DNA from: Acidobacteriota bacterium
Lineage (GTDB): Bacteria; Acidobacteriota; Terriglobia; Acidiferrales; UBA7541
Assembly (NCBI GenBank): GCA_013289585.1
Contig: JABCZR010000014.1
Span: forward strand, 80,942 to 144,941
DNA length: 64,000 nucleotides
Reading direction: 5' to 3'
In this document: positions 18,054-25,914 of the stretch, piece by piece
Layout: every line of letters begins with the position of its first letter
Position numbering within the stretch: position 1 is the stretch's first letter
Made by a program: the position numbers and the translations under genes
Notes under the pieces: model-generated
Databases searched by the model: none
What the model was told of the DNA's origin: nothing
What the model saw: the letters and a program-made list of their open reading frames with translations, nothing else

Positions 18054-18899
18054 ATGATTCGATCGTTTTTCCTGCTCCTAAGCTGTGCACTTAGTTTTTC
18101 GAGCGGAACAATTGCGCCAGCTCGGGAAACGATCGCAACCGCCGATGATAGCCGAGCGGTGCTGCAGGCCGACCACGCCCTAATTCAGGCTTTCGCTAGC
18201 GCGGACAAAACAGCGGTGGATCGGTTGCTCGATGCGGAGTTTACATGGATCGATTCGAATGGCGAGAGATTGTCCAGGGCGCAGGTCCTTGAGAATTTGC
18301 CCGCCCCCGCAAACGCTGACGTGGATGTGCAAGAGCGTGCTTACGGGGAAGCCGCGGTGGTGAAGGCGAATCGAGGGAGAGTGCAAGTGGTACGCGTGTG
18401 GGCAAAGCGCGAATCAGGCTGGAAAGTGCTGCTCTATCAAGAGGTCACGCTAGCCTTGAAGTCCGAGCCTCCCGTCGGCAGCGCCGCGGAAGCAAGCGAT
18501 TGCGAAAATCCTTGCAGGAGCATTCCGTTCCAGCCAGAGACGCCTTCGGAGAAAGCAGCAATCGCTTCGTGGCAGGGAGTAATGAGCGCCATGGCAGCCA
18601 ACGATCCCACGGCTTACGCGCCGCTGATCGCAGAAGAGTTCACAGCGACCGACACTCACCATGACAGGGCGTACTCCAAAGCAGACCGCCTCGCGCAAAT
18701 TCAAAAACAGAAACAGACCGGCGCGCATACGGCGCCCCCGGCGTTGATTTCCGCAAGCATGTTTGATTTCGGCGAGACGGTACTGATGACCGCGCGCGAG
18801 CAGCGAAGAAACGCGAAGGCTTATTTCAACTCGCGCATGTGGGTGAAGCGAGATGGCCGCTGGCAGATGTTGTTCAGCATGAACACCAGAATCGAGTAA
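18054..18899 (+). CDS. Exported tandem SnoaL/DUF4440-like protein, paralogue of the preceding gene
   Basis: The start is placed at the ATG at 18054; a GTG at 18045 would add three residues. The product (about 281 residues) has a signal peptide (MIRSFFLLLSCALSFSSG). It shows the same two-unit layout as its neighbour, including VLQADHALIQAFASADKTAVDRLLDAEFTWIDSNGE in unit one, CENPC in the linker and AYSKADRLAQIQKQKQTG in unit two, where the neighbour has PFSKADRIAVLNLQKETG. The two proteins are clearly products of a gene duplication. The gene begins 37 bases after the previous stop and is probably co-transcribed. The function is unknown. Confidence 0.75.
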   Translation: MIRSFFLLLSCALSFSSGTIAPARETIATADDSRAVLQADHALIQAFASADKTAVDRLLDAEFTWIDSNGERLSRAQVLENLPAPANADVDVQERAYGEAAVVKANRGRVQVVRVWAKRESGWKVLLYQEVTLALKSEPPVGSAAEASDCENPCRSIPFQPETPSEKAAIASWQGVMSAMAANDPTAYAPLIAEEFTATDTHHDRAYSKADRLAQIQKQKQTGAHTAPPALISASMFDFGETVLMTAREQRRNAKAYFNSRMWVKRDGRWQMLFSMNTRIE

Positions 18900-18948
18900 G
18901 CTGGTTCACGTTTCCGAGCGTCGAACATCGGGAACATCGAGAGAAGGT

Positions 18949-20040
18949 ATGAACGCAAATTCAGTTAAGGTAGGCATTGTGGGGCTGGGCCGCTGGGCCA
19001 AGGTGTTGACGCGCGCCGCCGCACACTCGGAAAAAATCAAGATCGTTGCGGGGTTCAGCCGCTCGGAGGAAAAACGCCAGGCGTTCGAACAGGAACTTGG
19101 CGTGCCGGCCGCACCGGATCTAAAAGCGCTGCTTTCCGACCCGAGTATCGAAGGGGTGATTCTGACCGTTCCCAACGAGCAGCACTTGCCAGTGGCAATC
19201 GAGGTTGCTCAGGCGAAAAAGCATGTGTACACGGAGAAGCCGATTGCCAGCACGCTGGAAGAAGGTCTGGAAATTGCGGCGCTGGAAAAGAAATACGGAA
19301 TCACAGTCACAGTGGGACATAGTGCCCGGTTGATGGCCGGGCTCAGGGCAATTCGAACGGTGATTGAGAGTGGGGAACTAGGCCGGGTGGCGTTCATCGA
19401 GGCCAACTTTTCCAACAATCGCGGACTCGAGCTGACTCCCAAGGTCTGGCGCTGGTACAAAGATAAAGCTCCGGGCGGGCCGTTGTCGCAGCTCGCTATC
19501 CACCAGTTTGATGTGCTGCATTATCTTGGCGGCGAGATCGTGGAAGCCAGTGCCATAGCGTCCAAGCTCTCGCCGGTGGGGGCGGAAGTGGACGATCAGT
19601 CCATGACGCTGCTCAAATTCGCGGATGGCAAAGTGGGATACGTGGGATCGTGCTGGACTTCGCCGGGGATCTTCGCGGTGCGCGTGTTTGGTTCGAAAGG
19701 ATTGATGCACTACGAAATCGATTTCGATACTTGGGACACTCCTGACCAACTGCACAAGAAGTCGACGCTGTATATTCAGCGGGGCAAGGATGGATACGCC
19801 AAACGCGAAGTGCTGAAAGTTCCGGAAAGCGATATGTTTCGAACGGAACTCGAGATGTTCGCCGAGAGCTGCAGGACGGGCAAGCCAGGTGAATTGAGCG
19901 CGGCGAACGGCAATTTTGCCGTGGCCATCGTTTACGCGGCTTTGCGGTCCATCGAGAAAAATGGGCAGTACGTCCGTATCGCGGATGTTATGAAAAGTGC
20001 TCAGGATCGCGTCGCCGAGAGGATTCACGATGTTGCCTAG
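18949..20040 (+). CDS. Gfo/Idh/MocA-family NAD(P)-dependent oxidoreductase
   Basis: The 363-residue product has an N-terminal Rossmann fold (VGIVGLGRWAK, GxGxxA-like) and the EKP motif in YTEKPIASTLEEG near residue 97, which holds the cofactor-contacting Lys. The C-terminal alpha/beta domain carries APGGPLSQLAIHQFDVLHYLGG with the usual catalytic His. Family members oxidise or reduce sugars, inositols and related polyols. It starts a tight run of four genes: the next gene begins before this stop, and the cupin and hydroxyacid dehydrogenase genes follow with 1-4 base overlaps. The set therefore acts on one compound, possibly a sugar-acid or lactone derivative, but that is inference. Confidence 0.88.
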   Translation: MNANSVKVGIVGLGRWAKVLTRAAAHSEKIKIVAGFSRSEEKRQAFEQELGVPAAPDLKALLSDPSIEGVILTVPNEQHLPVAIEVAQAKKHVYTEKPIASTLEEGLEIAALEKKYGITVTVGHSARLMAGLRAIRTVIESGELGRVAFIEANFSNNRGLELTPKVWRWYKDKAPGGPLSQLAIHQFDVLHYLGGEIVEASAIASKLSPVGAEVDDQSMTLLKFADGKVGYVGSCWTSPGIFAVRVFGSKGLMHYEIDFDTWDTPDQLHKKSTLYIQRGKDGYAKREVLKVPESDMFRTELEMFAESCRTGKPGELSAANGNFAVAIVYAALRSIEKNGQYVRIADVMKSAQDRVAERIHDVA

Positions 20041-20833
20041 CCGCTACTTCATTGATTTGACGCAGCCGGAGATCGCGGCGCAATTAAAAAAGAACCCACT
20101 AGTGATTCTGCCGCAGGGCAGTGTGGAGCAGCATGGCCCTCATCTGCCGACTGGCACCGATATTTTTGCGGCAAATGTGATCGCGCATGCGGTGGCGGAA
20201 CGCATGGACGGGCTGGTGTTGCCCGGGGGGCCTCTGGGCGTCACGCCGTTGCATATGCCGTTTGAGGGAACCATTACTCTCACTCCGGATACTTACATGC
20301 GCGTGGTCACGGAAACGTGCGCGTCCACCGCGCGACACGGCGCGAAATATCTTCTCATCCTCAATTGGCATGAACTTAATATTCCTCCCCTCGGCGTTGC
20401 GGCGGATTTACTACATCGCGAGCATGGAATGACGGTGCTTACGGTGCAGGCGTGTTTTGTAGCAGAGGATATATTTGGAAAAGAGTGCGGCGGGCTTACG
20501 CATGGCGGCGAGATCGAGGCCTTGGCCGTTCTGGCTTATCGGCCGGAACTCGTGCATCTGGATCGCATTGACTATTCCTCGGACCATGCCCACGGACAGA
20601 AGATCGATGCTCTTCGTCGCACGCGAAGTTACCAGCCGGTATTGTCCGACGTGCGCTCCATCGCACCGACGGGGTGGTACGGCAGTCCGCAGCACGCGAC
20701 GGTGGAGAAGGCTCACCGGATGGTGAATCAGGTTTCGGAGGCGATCGCCAAACAGTCGGCTGAGATTTTCGAGCAACTCGATAAGATTCAGGGCGGAGTC
20801 GCGGAAATAAAACAACTGAGTAAGGCGCGCTGA
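20030..20833 (+). CDS. Cytoplasmic creatininase-family hydrolase with unusual active-site motifs
   Basis: The start at 20030 has GAGAGG upstream and overlaps the end of the dehydrogenase gene by 11 bases. The 267-residue product lacks a signal peptide. The first metal motif is normal (EQHGPHLPTGTD near residue 35). The second reads NWHELN instead of NGHGGN, and the third reads THGGEIEA instead of HAGExET. The ligand His and Glu are retained but the surrounding residues differ from the exported homologue at 3390. Creatininase-fold enzymes hydrolyse amides, lactams or formyl groups. Its place between a Gfo/Idh dehydrogenase and a cupin suggests ring opening of an intermediate. The specificity is probably new, and I cannot name the substrate. 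Confidence 0.8.
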   Translation: MLPSRYFIDLTQPEIAAQLKKNPLVILPQGSVEQHGPHLPTGTDIFAANVIAHAVAERMDGLVLPGGPLGVTPLHMPFEGTITLTPDTYMRVVTETCASTARHGAKYLLILNWHELNIPPLGVAADLLHREHGMTVLTVQACFVAEDIFGKECGGLTHGGEIEALAVLAYRPELVHLDRIDYSSDHAHGQKIDALRRTRSYQPVLSDVRSIAPTGWYGSPQHATVEKAHRMVNQVSEAIAKQSAEIFEQLDKIQGGVAEIKQLSKAR

Positions 20834-21231
20834 TGGCACGGGTGTTCACACTCTCGGAAGCGAAGCAGTTGGGACTTCCCGGCCGTAAATCGCTGGAAAT
20901 CGTCTCAGGAGAAAAGGGCGCGCGCGGAATTACGTTGCGGCTTGTGGAAATTGCGACCCCCCTGCCCGGTGAACCTCTGCGCAGCCCGCATCAGCATTCG
21001 AATTTCGAGGAATGTATTTATGTGCTTTCGGGGCAGGGCACGACGGTTGCAGACAGTGGAGAATATTTGCTCAAGGCGGGGGACACACTACTGATCCCTC
21101 CCGGCGAAAAGCATGTGACGCGCAACACGGGCAGTGAGCCGCTCCTGCCTTTGTGTTTTTTTCCTGTTGGTGACATTGCAGAGGGCGCCGCGGAACCGGG
21201 TGTCGCTTCTGGAAATTCAAGCAAATCATGA
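20833..21231 (+). CDS. Small cupin-domain protein
   Basis: The 132-residue product has a single cupin fold. The first motif is SPHQHSNFEECIYVLSGQG with two His and a Glu, and the second is GDTLLIPPGEKHVTRN with the third His. These are the usual metal ligands. Small cupins are isomerases, dioxygenases or binding proteins. The ATG overlaps the previous stop (TGATG) and the end overlaps the next start (ATGA), so it is translationally coupled to both neighbours. A role in the same pathway is likely; the reaction is unknown. Confidence 0.82.
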   Translation: MARVFTLSEAKQLGLPGRKSLEIVSGEKGARGITLRLVEIATPLPGEPLRSPHQHSNFEECIYVLSGQGTTVADSGEYLLKAGDTLLIPPGEKHVTRNTGSEPLLPLCFFPVGDIAEGAAEPGVASGNSSKS

Positions 21232-22208
21232 CCGTCGACGTAGTGTGCTTGCGCCCGGAGGCTGATTTTGAGCGGGCCGGCGCGTTGCCGCCCCCCGGGC
21301 TGAAAGTGGTGTATCGCTCGCTAGAGGACGCCGACGTGCCGGCGCTCATGAAGATTGCACGCGCATTGATCATCCCAGCAGTTGGTCCAAAGCTTCCCGA
21401 TCCTCTTTTCGAGGGGGCGTCTGTGAAGTTCGTTCAGGTCACCGGGGCAGGTCTGGATCGTCTCGACTTGTCGGCGATGAAACGGCTTGGTATCTCCGTG
21501 GCGAATGTATCCGGTGGAAGCAACGGCGCGGTGGCGGAGTACGTAGTCACGGCCGCCTCCGTTCTTCTGCGGCGGTTTAGCTGGGCCGATTCTGAGATTC
21601 GCGCCGGCAACTACAGTGCATTTCGGGCGCGAACGATTGCCGACAATCTGGCAGGACTCGATAGCTTGGTAGTCGGAATCGTAGGATTCGGCGTCATCGG
21701 CGTGGCTGTCGCGGCGGCGTTTCACACTAGGGGCTGCCAGGTCTGCTATTACGATCCAGCGCCAGGCCATCCCGATGCTGCCAGAGCGCTCAGTGCGAAA
21801 TCTTTGCGGCTAGCTGAATTGATAAGAATCGCCGATGTGGTTACATTGCACGTCCCGCTGCTACCGTCCACCGAAGGTCTCATTGGCGCGAGTGAGCTTG
21901 CGGCGATGAAAGCGGGGGCCGTGCTGATTCAGGCGTCCCGCGGCGGAATCGTGGATGAATCCGCGCTCGCGGAGGCTCTCGAGTCCGGACACCTGGCCGG
22001 CGCGGCAGTAGATGTGTATTCGATGGAGCCTCCTGCTTCGAGCAGCCCACTCCTGTCGCTCCGGGGAGATGCCGCGCGCCGGATCTTGTTCACACCGCAT
22101 ATCGCCGGTGTCACCCGTCAATCCACTAGATTTCTTTTGGACTCCGCGTGGCGCAATGTGGAGAGGGTGCTGATTCAGAACGAATCACCGCTGGATCTTG
22201 TTTGTTGA
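21228..22208 (+). CDS. D-isomer-specific 2-hydroxyacid dehydrogenase
   Basis: The 326-residue product has the NAD-binding motif VVGIVGFGVIGVAVAAAF near residue 145 and the downstream signature LHVPLLPSTEGLIGASELAAMKAGAVLIQASRGGIVDE. The active-site Arg is in ASRGG, a Glu is in MEP and the catalytic His is in TPHIAG near residue 285. It should interconvert a 2-hydroxyacid and a 2-oxoacid in the cytoplasm. It is the last of four overlapping genes. The DctA-type symporter follows 64 bases later, so the product or substrate may be a carboxylate brought in by that carrier. Confidence 0.88.
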   Translation: MTVDVVCLRPEADFERAGALPPPGLKVVYRSLEDADVPALMKIARALIIPAVGPKLPDPLFEGASVKFVQVTGAGLDRLDLSAMKRLGISVANVSGGSNGAVAEYVVTAASVLLRRFSWADSEIRAGNYSAFRARTIADNLAGLDSLVVGIVGFGVIGVAVAAAFHTRGCQVCYYDPAPGHPDAARALSAKSLRLAELIRIADVVTLHVPLLPSTEGLIGASELAAMKAGAVLIQASRGGIVDESALAEALESGHLAGAAVDVYSMEPPASSSPLLSLRGDAARRILFTPHIAGVTRQSTRFLLDSAWRNVERVLIQNESPLDLVC

Positions 22209-22272
22209 GCAGGGAACTGCAGTGGACATTGGCGCTTAATCGGCGCGACGGATCGAACTGGGAGAATAGGGC

Positions 22273-23562
22273 GTGACCACTGCGAAATCCGGAGGGCAAC
22301 GCAGGCCATGGTATGCCGTGCTCTACGTGCAGGTGCTCGTGGCCATTGCGATCGGTGTCCTCATCGGCCGTTTTTTTCCGAAGGCTGGTATTGCGCTCAA
22401 GCCGCTCGGCGATGGGTTCGTCGCGCTCATCCGAATGATGATCGCGCCGGTCATTTTCTGCGTGGTCGTGCAGGGGATAGCGTCGATGAGCGATCTGAAG
22501 AAGGTCGGTAAAGTCGGCATAAAGGCATTGATCTATTTCGAAGTTGTCTCCACGCTCGCACTGATAGTCGGAATTGTGGTCGCGGTAATTCTGCATCCGG
22601 GCGCTGGACTAAATATTGACCCGGCAACGCTCGACCCCAAAGCTGCCGCCGTTTACGTAGGACGCGCGAAAGAGAGTGGCATTATCCCTTTCTTGCTGGG
22701 ATTTATCCCGCGTACCTTTGTTGATGCGTTGGCAGGCGGCGAAGTTCCTCAAGTATTGCTGATTTCTATCCTGACGGGATTTGCGATCGCTCGCATGGGC
22801 GAGTTTGGTGCCCGCGCTCTGCACGCCATTGAAGTCGCGAACAAAGTCGTGTTTGGAATTATTCGCATCATCGTCCGGGCGGCCCCTTTGGGTGCTTTTG
22901 GCGGAATGGCCTTCACTGTTGCCAGTTACGGGATGGCCTCGCTTTCGAATCTCCTGAAGCTGATTGGAACGTTTTATCTCACGAGCCTGATTTTCGTTGT
23001 TGTAATTCTCGGAGCGATCGCCTACGGAGCGGGATTTTCCATTTTTCGATTCATTGCCTACATCAAAGACGAGCTTTTGATTGTTCTGGGAACCAGTTCA
23101 TCCGAAACTGTCCTACCCGATATGATGCGGAAACTGGAAGGCCTTGGAGCCTCGCCCGCCGTTGTGGGTTTGGTATTTCCGACCGGCTACGTTTTCAACA
23201 CGGACGGCACTAACATCTATCTCACGCTATCGGCGCTCTTCTTAGCTCAAGCGACCAACACGCACCTCACGCTGAGCCAGATTGTGGGCATTCTACTTTT
23301 TGCTTTGATTGCATCCAAGGGTGGATCGGGTGTGACTGGTACTGGATTTGTGACGCTTGCGGCGATTCTGGCAGCCGTTCCCGCCATTCCAGTGCAAGCT
23401 CTTGCGCTTCTAGTGGGGATTGAAAAGTTCATGAGCGAATGCCGCGCATTGACGAATGTCGTTGGCAACGGAGTGGCTACAATCGTGGTCAGCCGCTGGC
23501 AAGGAGAACTTGACGCCACGAAGATGCGCGAGGTACTGACGCATCCCGTCGAAATGGCGTAG
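22273..23562 (+). CDS. DctA-family dicarboxylate/cation symporter, copy 1
   Basis: The start is a GTG at 22273 with GGGAGAATAGG upstream. The 429-residue product has 8-9 hydrophobic segments. It carries the family landmarks [40 protein letters not shown] in TM1-2, the serine-rich motif [14 protein letters not shown] near residue 277, and the TM7 motif [17 protein letters not shown]. These are the glutamate/aspartate-transporter family hallmarks for Na+ or H+ coupled uptake of C4-dicarboxylates such as succinate, fumarate or malate. It ends the plus-strand set that begins at 18949 and converges with the hydrolase gene. A second member at 35702 is clearly related. Confidence 0.9.
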   Translation: MTTAKSGGQRRPWYAVLYVQVLVAIAIGVLIGRFFPKAGIALKPLGDGFVALIRMMIAPVIFCVVVQGIASMSDLKKVGKVGIKALIYFEVVSTLALIVGIVVAVILHPGAGLNIDPATLDPKAAAVYVGRAKESGIIPFLLGFIPRTFVDALAGGEVPQVLLISILTGFAIARMGEFGARALHAIEVANKVVFGIIRIIVRAAPLGAFGGMAFTVASYGMASLSNLLKLIGTFYLTSLIFVVVILGAIAYGAGFSIFRFIAYIKDELLIVLGTSSSETVLPDMMRKLEGLGASPAVVGLVFPTGYVFNTDGTNIYLTLSALFLAQATNTHLTLSQIVGILLFALIASKGGSGVTGTGFVTLAAILAAVPAIPVQALALLVGIEKFMSECRALTNVVGNGVATIVVSRWQGELDATKMREVLTHPVEMA

Positions 23563-23585
23563 CCGGGGGTGAATAGCGTATCGCT

Positions 23586-24818
23586 TTATTTGGCCGGAAC
23601 TTCCAGATTGCGCACGAGCCAGGGAATGATAACCAAGCGGAAGATGACCGGATCCGGCCAGATTTTCACTTGCCGACCCAAGTGACCGCCTTGCGGATTA
23701 ATCCACGCTTCCTTGGGGACGTCTCCGCTATTGAGAATCAGGTAGGTGTCGGAAATCGGCACCTGCGTATCCAGGACTCCCGCAATGAGCAGCATCGGCG
23801 CGGTCGGCTTGCCGAGTAAGCCCTGCGAAACAAGCGACATCTTCGGGAAGATCACCGCCAGATCGTCAACCGAGTTGGCGCCTTCAAAGATCGACATTAG
23901 TGCGGGACCGAGGCCGAACAGATATTCGCGGTTTCCCAGTGTTTTATTGAGTACAAAGTCTTTCTGAAAAGTCGCATCCGCCGGCGGTGATTGCGCGACG
24001 ACACCTTTCAGGCGAGCGTACTCCAGGATCGCCAGTTTGGTGGCCCAATATGCACCGAAGCTCTGGCCATCCATGCCGATTCTTGTCTTATCCACTTCCG
24101 GCCGCGTTTGAAGGTAATCGATTACGCGGGAAAACATGCGTTCCGCATTCTCGCTGGCTTTGATCGGTGCCTGGCCGGTACCCGGCGAATCCAGACCGAT
24201 GAAGCCGATGCCGTAAGGAAGGATCGCGCCGAAGTTTTCAGACAGATCTTCTTTCCTGCTGTCGAGACCGCTGATGGCAATCACGATTGGAACGGGAGCT
24301 TTCGCATTCTTAGGCAGCCGCAAATAACCGACGATCTCGGATCCTTCGAAAGGAATTCGGACGACTTCCAGGGGAGGGTCCTGCAGGCGGGCGTGGGCAA
24401 GAAACGCCTCCAGCGCTTTGGCGTAAGCACGTTTCTTGCCCGGCGATGCAGGCGTGGGCCAGCGGCCAAAGGAATAAAGCCGCCACGCCTTCACGTAGAG
24501 TGCGCTTGCCTTTGCGGGATCCGTGCTCTCGGCCGCTTTTGCCTGCGCCATGTAGCGATCGGCGACGGCACTAAATGCCGCAGCCCACTCGTCGTAATCG
24601 CTTGTCTTTATCGCAGCAAAAGCTTCCTTCACGTCGGCGGGATCGAGTCCGATCAGCGGATACATGCCATTCTCCGCGCGCTTGATCGCCTCTGCTTTGA
24701 TCTCATCGAGAGAGCGTTCCTTCTGCGCTTGCGCAAGTGCGGAGCTGGTGGCGGCAAGGGCTGAGATGGCCGCGAGCAACAGAAGAAGGATGCGATGACC
24801 CATTTTCATTTTCCTCAT
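23586..24818 (-). CDS. Exported alpha/beta hydrolase of the dihydropseudooxynicotine-hydrolase-like kind
   Basis: The 410-residue product has a signal peptide ending near SALAQAQ. A helical cap of about 150 residues precedes the hydrolase fold. The sequence VIAISGLDSRKEDL, the oxyanion region and the nucleophile elbow GQSFGAYWATK with its Ser are visible. The Asp is in GVLDTQVPISD and the His in GGHLGRQ near the C-terminus. The cap and the SGLDSRKE motif resemble C-C or ester hydrolases of the 2,6-dihydropseudooxynicotine hydrolase type. It acts in the periplasm, unlike those enzymes. The start overlaps the stop of the ABC binding protein gene (ATGA), so the two are translationally coupled. 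An ester or polyketide-like substrate bound by that protein is a reasonable guess. Confidence 0.78.
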   Translation of the reverse strand: MRKMKMGHRILLLLLAAISALAATSSALAQAQKERSLDEIKAEAIKRAENGMYPLIGLDPADVKEAFAAIKTSDYDEWAAAFSAVADRYMAQAKAAESTDPAKASALYVKAWRLYSFGRWPTPASPGKKRAYAKALEAFLAHARLQDPPLEVVRIPFEGSEIVGYLRLPKNAKAPVPIVIAISGLDSRKEDLSENFGAILPYGIGFIGLDSPGTGQAPIKASENAERMFSRVIDYLQTRPEVDKTRIGMDGQSFGAYWATKLAILEYARLKGVVAQSPPADATFQKDFVLNKTLGNREYLFGLGPALMSIFEGANSVDDLAVIFPKMSLVSQGLLGKPTAPMLLIAGVLDTQVPISDTYLILNSGDVPKEAWINPQGGHLGRQVKIWPDPVIFRLVIIPWLVRNLEVPAK

Positions 24819-25819
24819 TGGGCGCTCTTTGACTTCGCAAGCGCCCCGGCGTAATACGAAGAATCGTAATATTTGTCAGGAGCAGGGGGATGGCCGCCCC
24901 ATTGTCCTTCGATTTCGGCACGCAGTTTCAGGACGTTTTTAAAGCCGTCCAATTCTAGCGCCGCGTCTTTCTCGTATCCGCCAGGACGGGTCATTGTGAG
25001 TTCGTAATTCTCGGCTGCCACGTCGGGAGCAAGATGCGATTCCTTTATCATGAGCTCGATGACCTGCTGCTTGTTGCCGGGTGCCATCAGCCAGCGCTGC
25101 GCTTCAACGATCGCTGCGAGGTACTTCTCCAATGTATCTTTGTGGTCCCTTGCCCAAACGCGTTCTGTGAAGTAGCCAGCCGCTTGATAAGGGCCGATGA
25201 GTTCTTGGACTGAGCCGAGGCTGACGAAGCCTTCATGTTTAGCCACGATCGAACTCGGCGGACCGAGCATTGAGCCTGCATTTTCTTTATTCTCCCTCAT
25301 GCCGATCAGCCGCAATGGCGTGGCGCCAAATGGCTTGATTTCATAGTCGCGCCCAGCCTCCAATCCCCTTAATTGCAATATCTTTTTCATCTGCAGTGCG
25401 TAAGCCGTGTTGGGCGCATCAACGATCAGTGTTTTGCCGCGCAGGTCTTTGATGGATTTGATTTCGGCCTGGGCGATGAGTTCGTTTTGTGAGCCTTCGC
25501 CGCCCATCACAATGATTACGTCCTGATGCGTGAGTTCGACCATGGCGACGGCGTTGTCCACGGCAAGGTAGGCAAGGTCCCCCTTCCCAGAGGCCAGATT
25601 CGTGCGCAAGATATCCGAATTCGGCAGGTTTTCGGTTTCCACTTCGATGCCATATTTTGCGAATAGGCCGTGCGACTCGGCCACGACAACCTGCAAGGGA
25701 CGGCCCAGCAGCGTAAGGACTTTGATTTTTTGCGGGCTTGGCGTTTGCGCAGATGAAAGCCCGGAAGAATAGAGAACGCCAACAGTGACAAGGCAACAAA
25801 CTAGAGATCTTATTCGCAC
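24815..25819 (-). CDS. ABC-type substrate-binding protein of the NMT1/SsuA (aromatic/sulfonate/thiamine precursor) family
   Basis: The start is GTG at 25819 with CAGGAG upstream; the 334-residue product has a signal peptide ending near LSSAQT. The sequence KIKVLTLLGRPLQVVVAESHGLFAKYGIEVETENLPN and the later GEGSQNELIAQAEIKSIKDLRGKTLIVDAP follow the NMT1-like periplasmic binding fold used for taurine, nitrate, thiamine precursors or aromatic compounds. No ABC permease or ATPase gene is nearby, so the protein either serves a transporter encoded elsewhere or delivers ligand to the coupled hydrolase. It is in an operon with the exported hydrolase. Confidence 0.82.
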   Translation of the reverse strand: MRIRSLVCCLVTVGVLYSSGLSSAQTPSPQKIKVLTLLGRPLQVVVAESHGLFAKYGIEVETENLPNSDILRTNLASGKGDLAYLAVDNAVAMVELTHQDVIIVMGGEGSQNELIAQAEIKSIKDLRGKTLIVDAPNTAYALQMKKILQLRGLEAGRDYEIKPFGATPLRLIGMRENKENAGSMLGPPSSIVAKHEGFVSLGSVQELIGPYQAAGYFTERVWARDHKDTLEKYLAAIVEAQRWLMAPGNKQQVIELMIKESHLAPDVAAENYELTMTRPGGYEKDAALELDGFKNVLKLRAEIEGQWGGHPPAPDKYYDSSYYAGALAKSKSAQ

Positions 25820-25914
25820 GTAAATTCTCCTGAGAAAGTGGCGTTAGATTGCCGTGGTTTGCGGCGACACAGCGATTCGCGCGTGAGCCGTGCCTCTACT
25901 CGAACGGAATTCCA

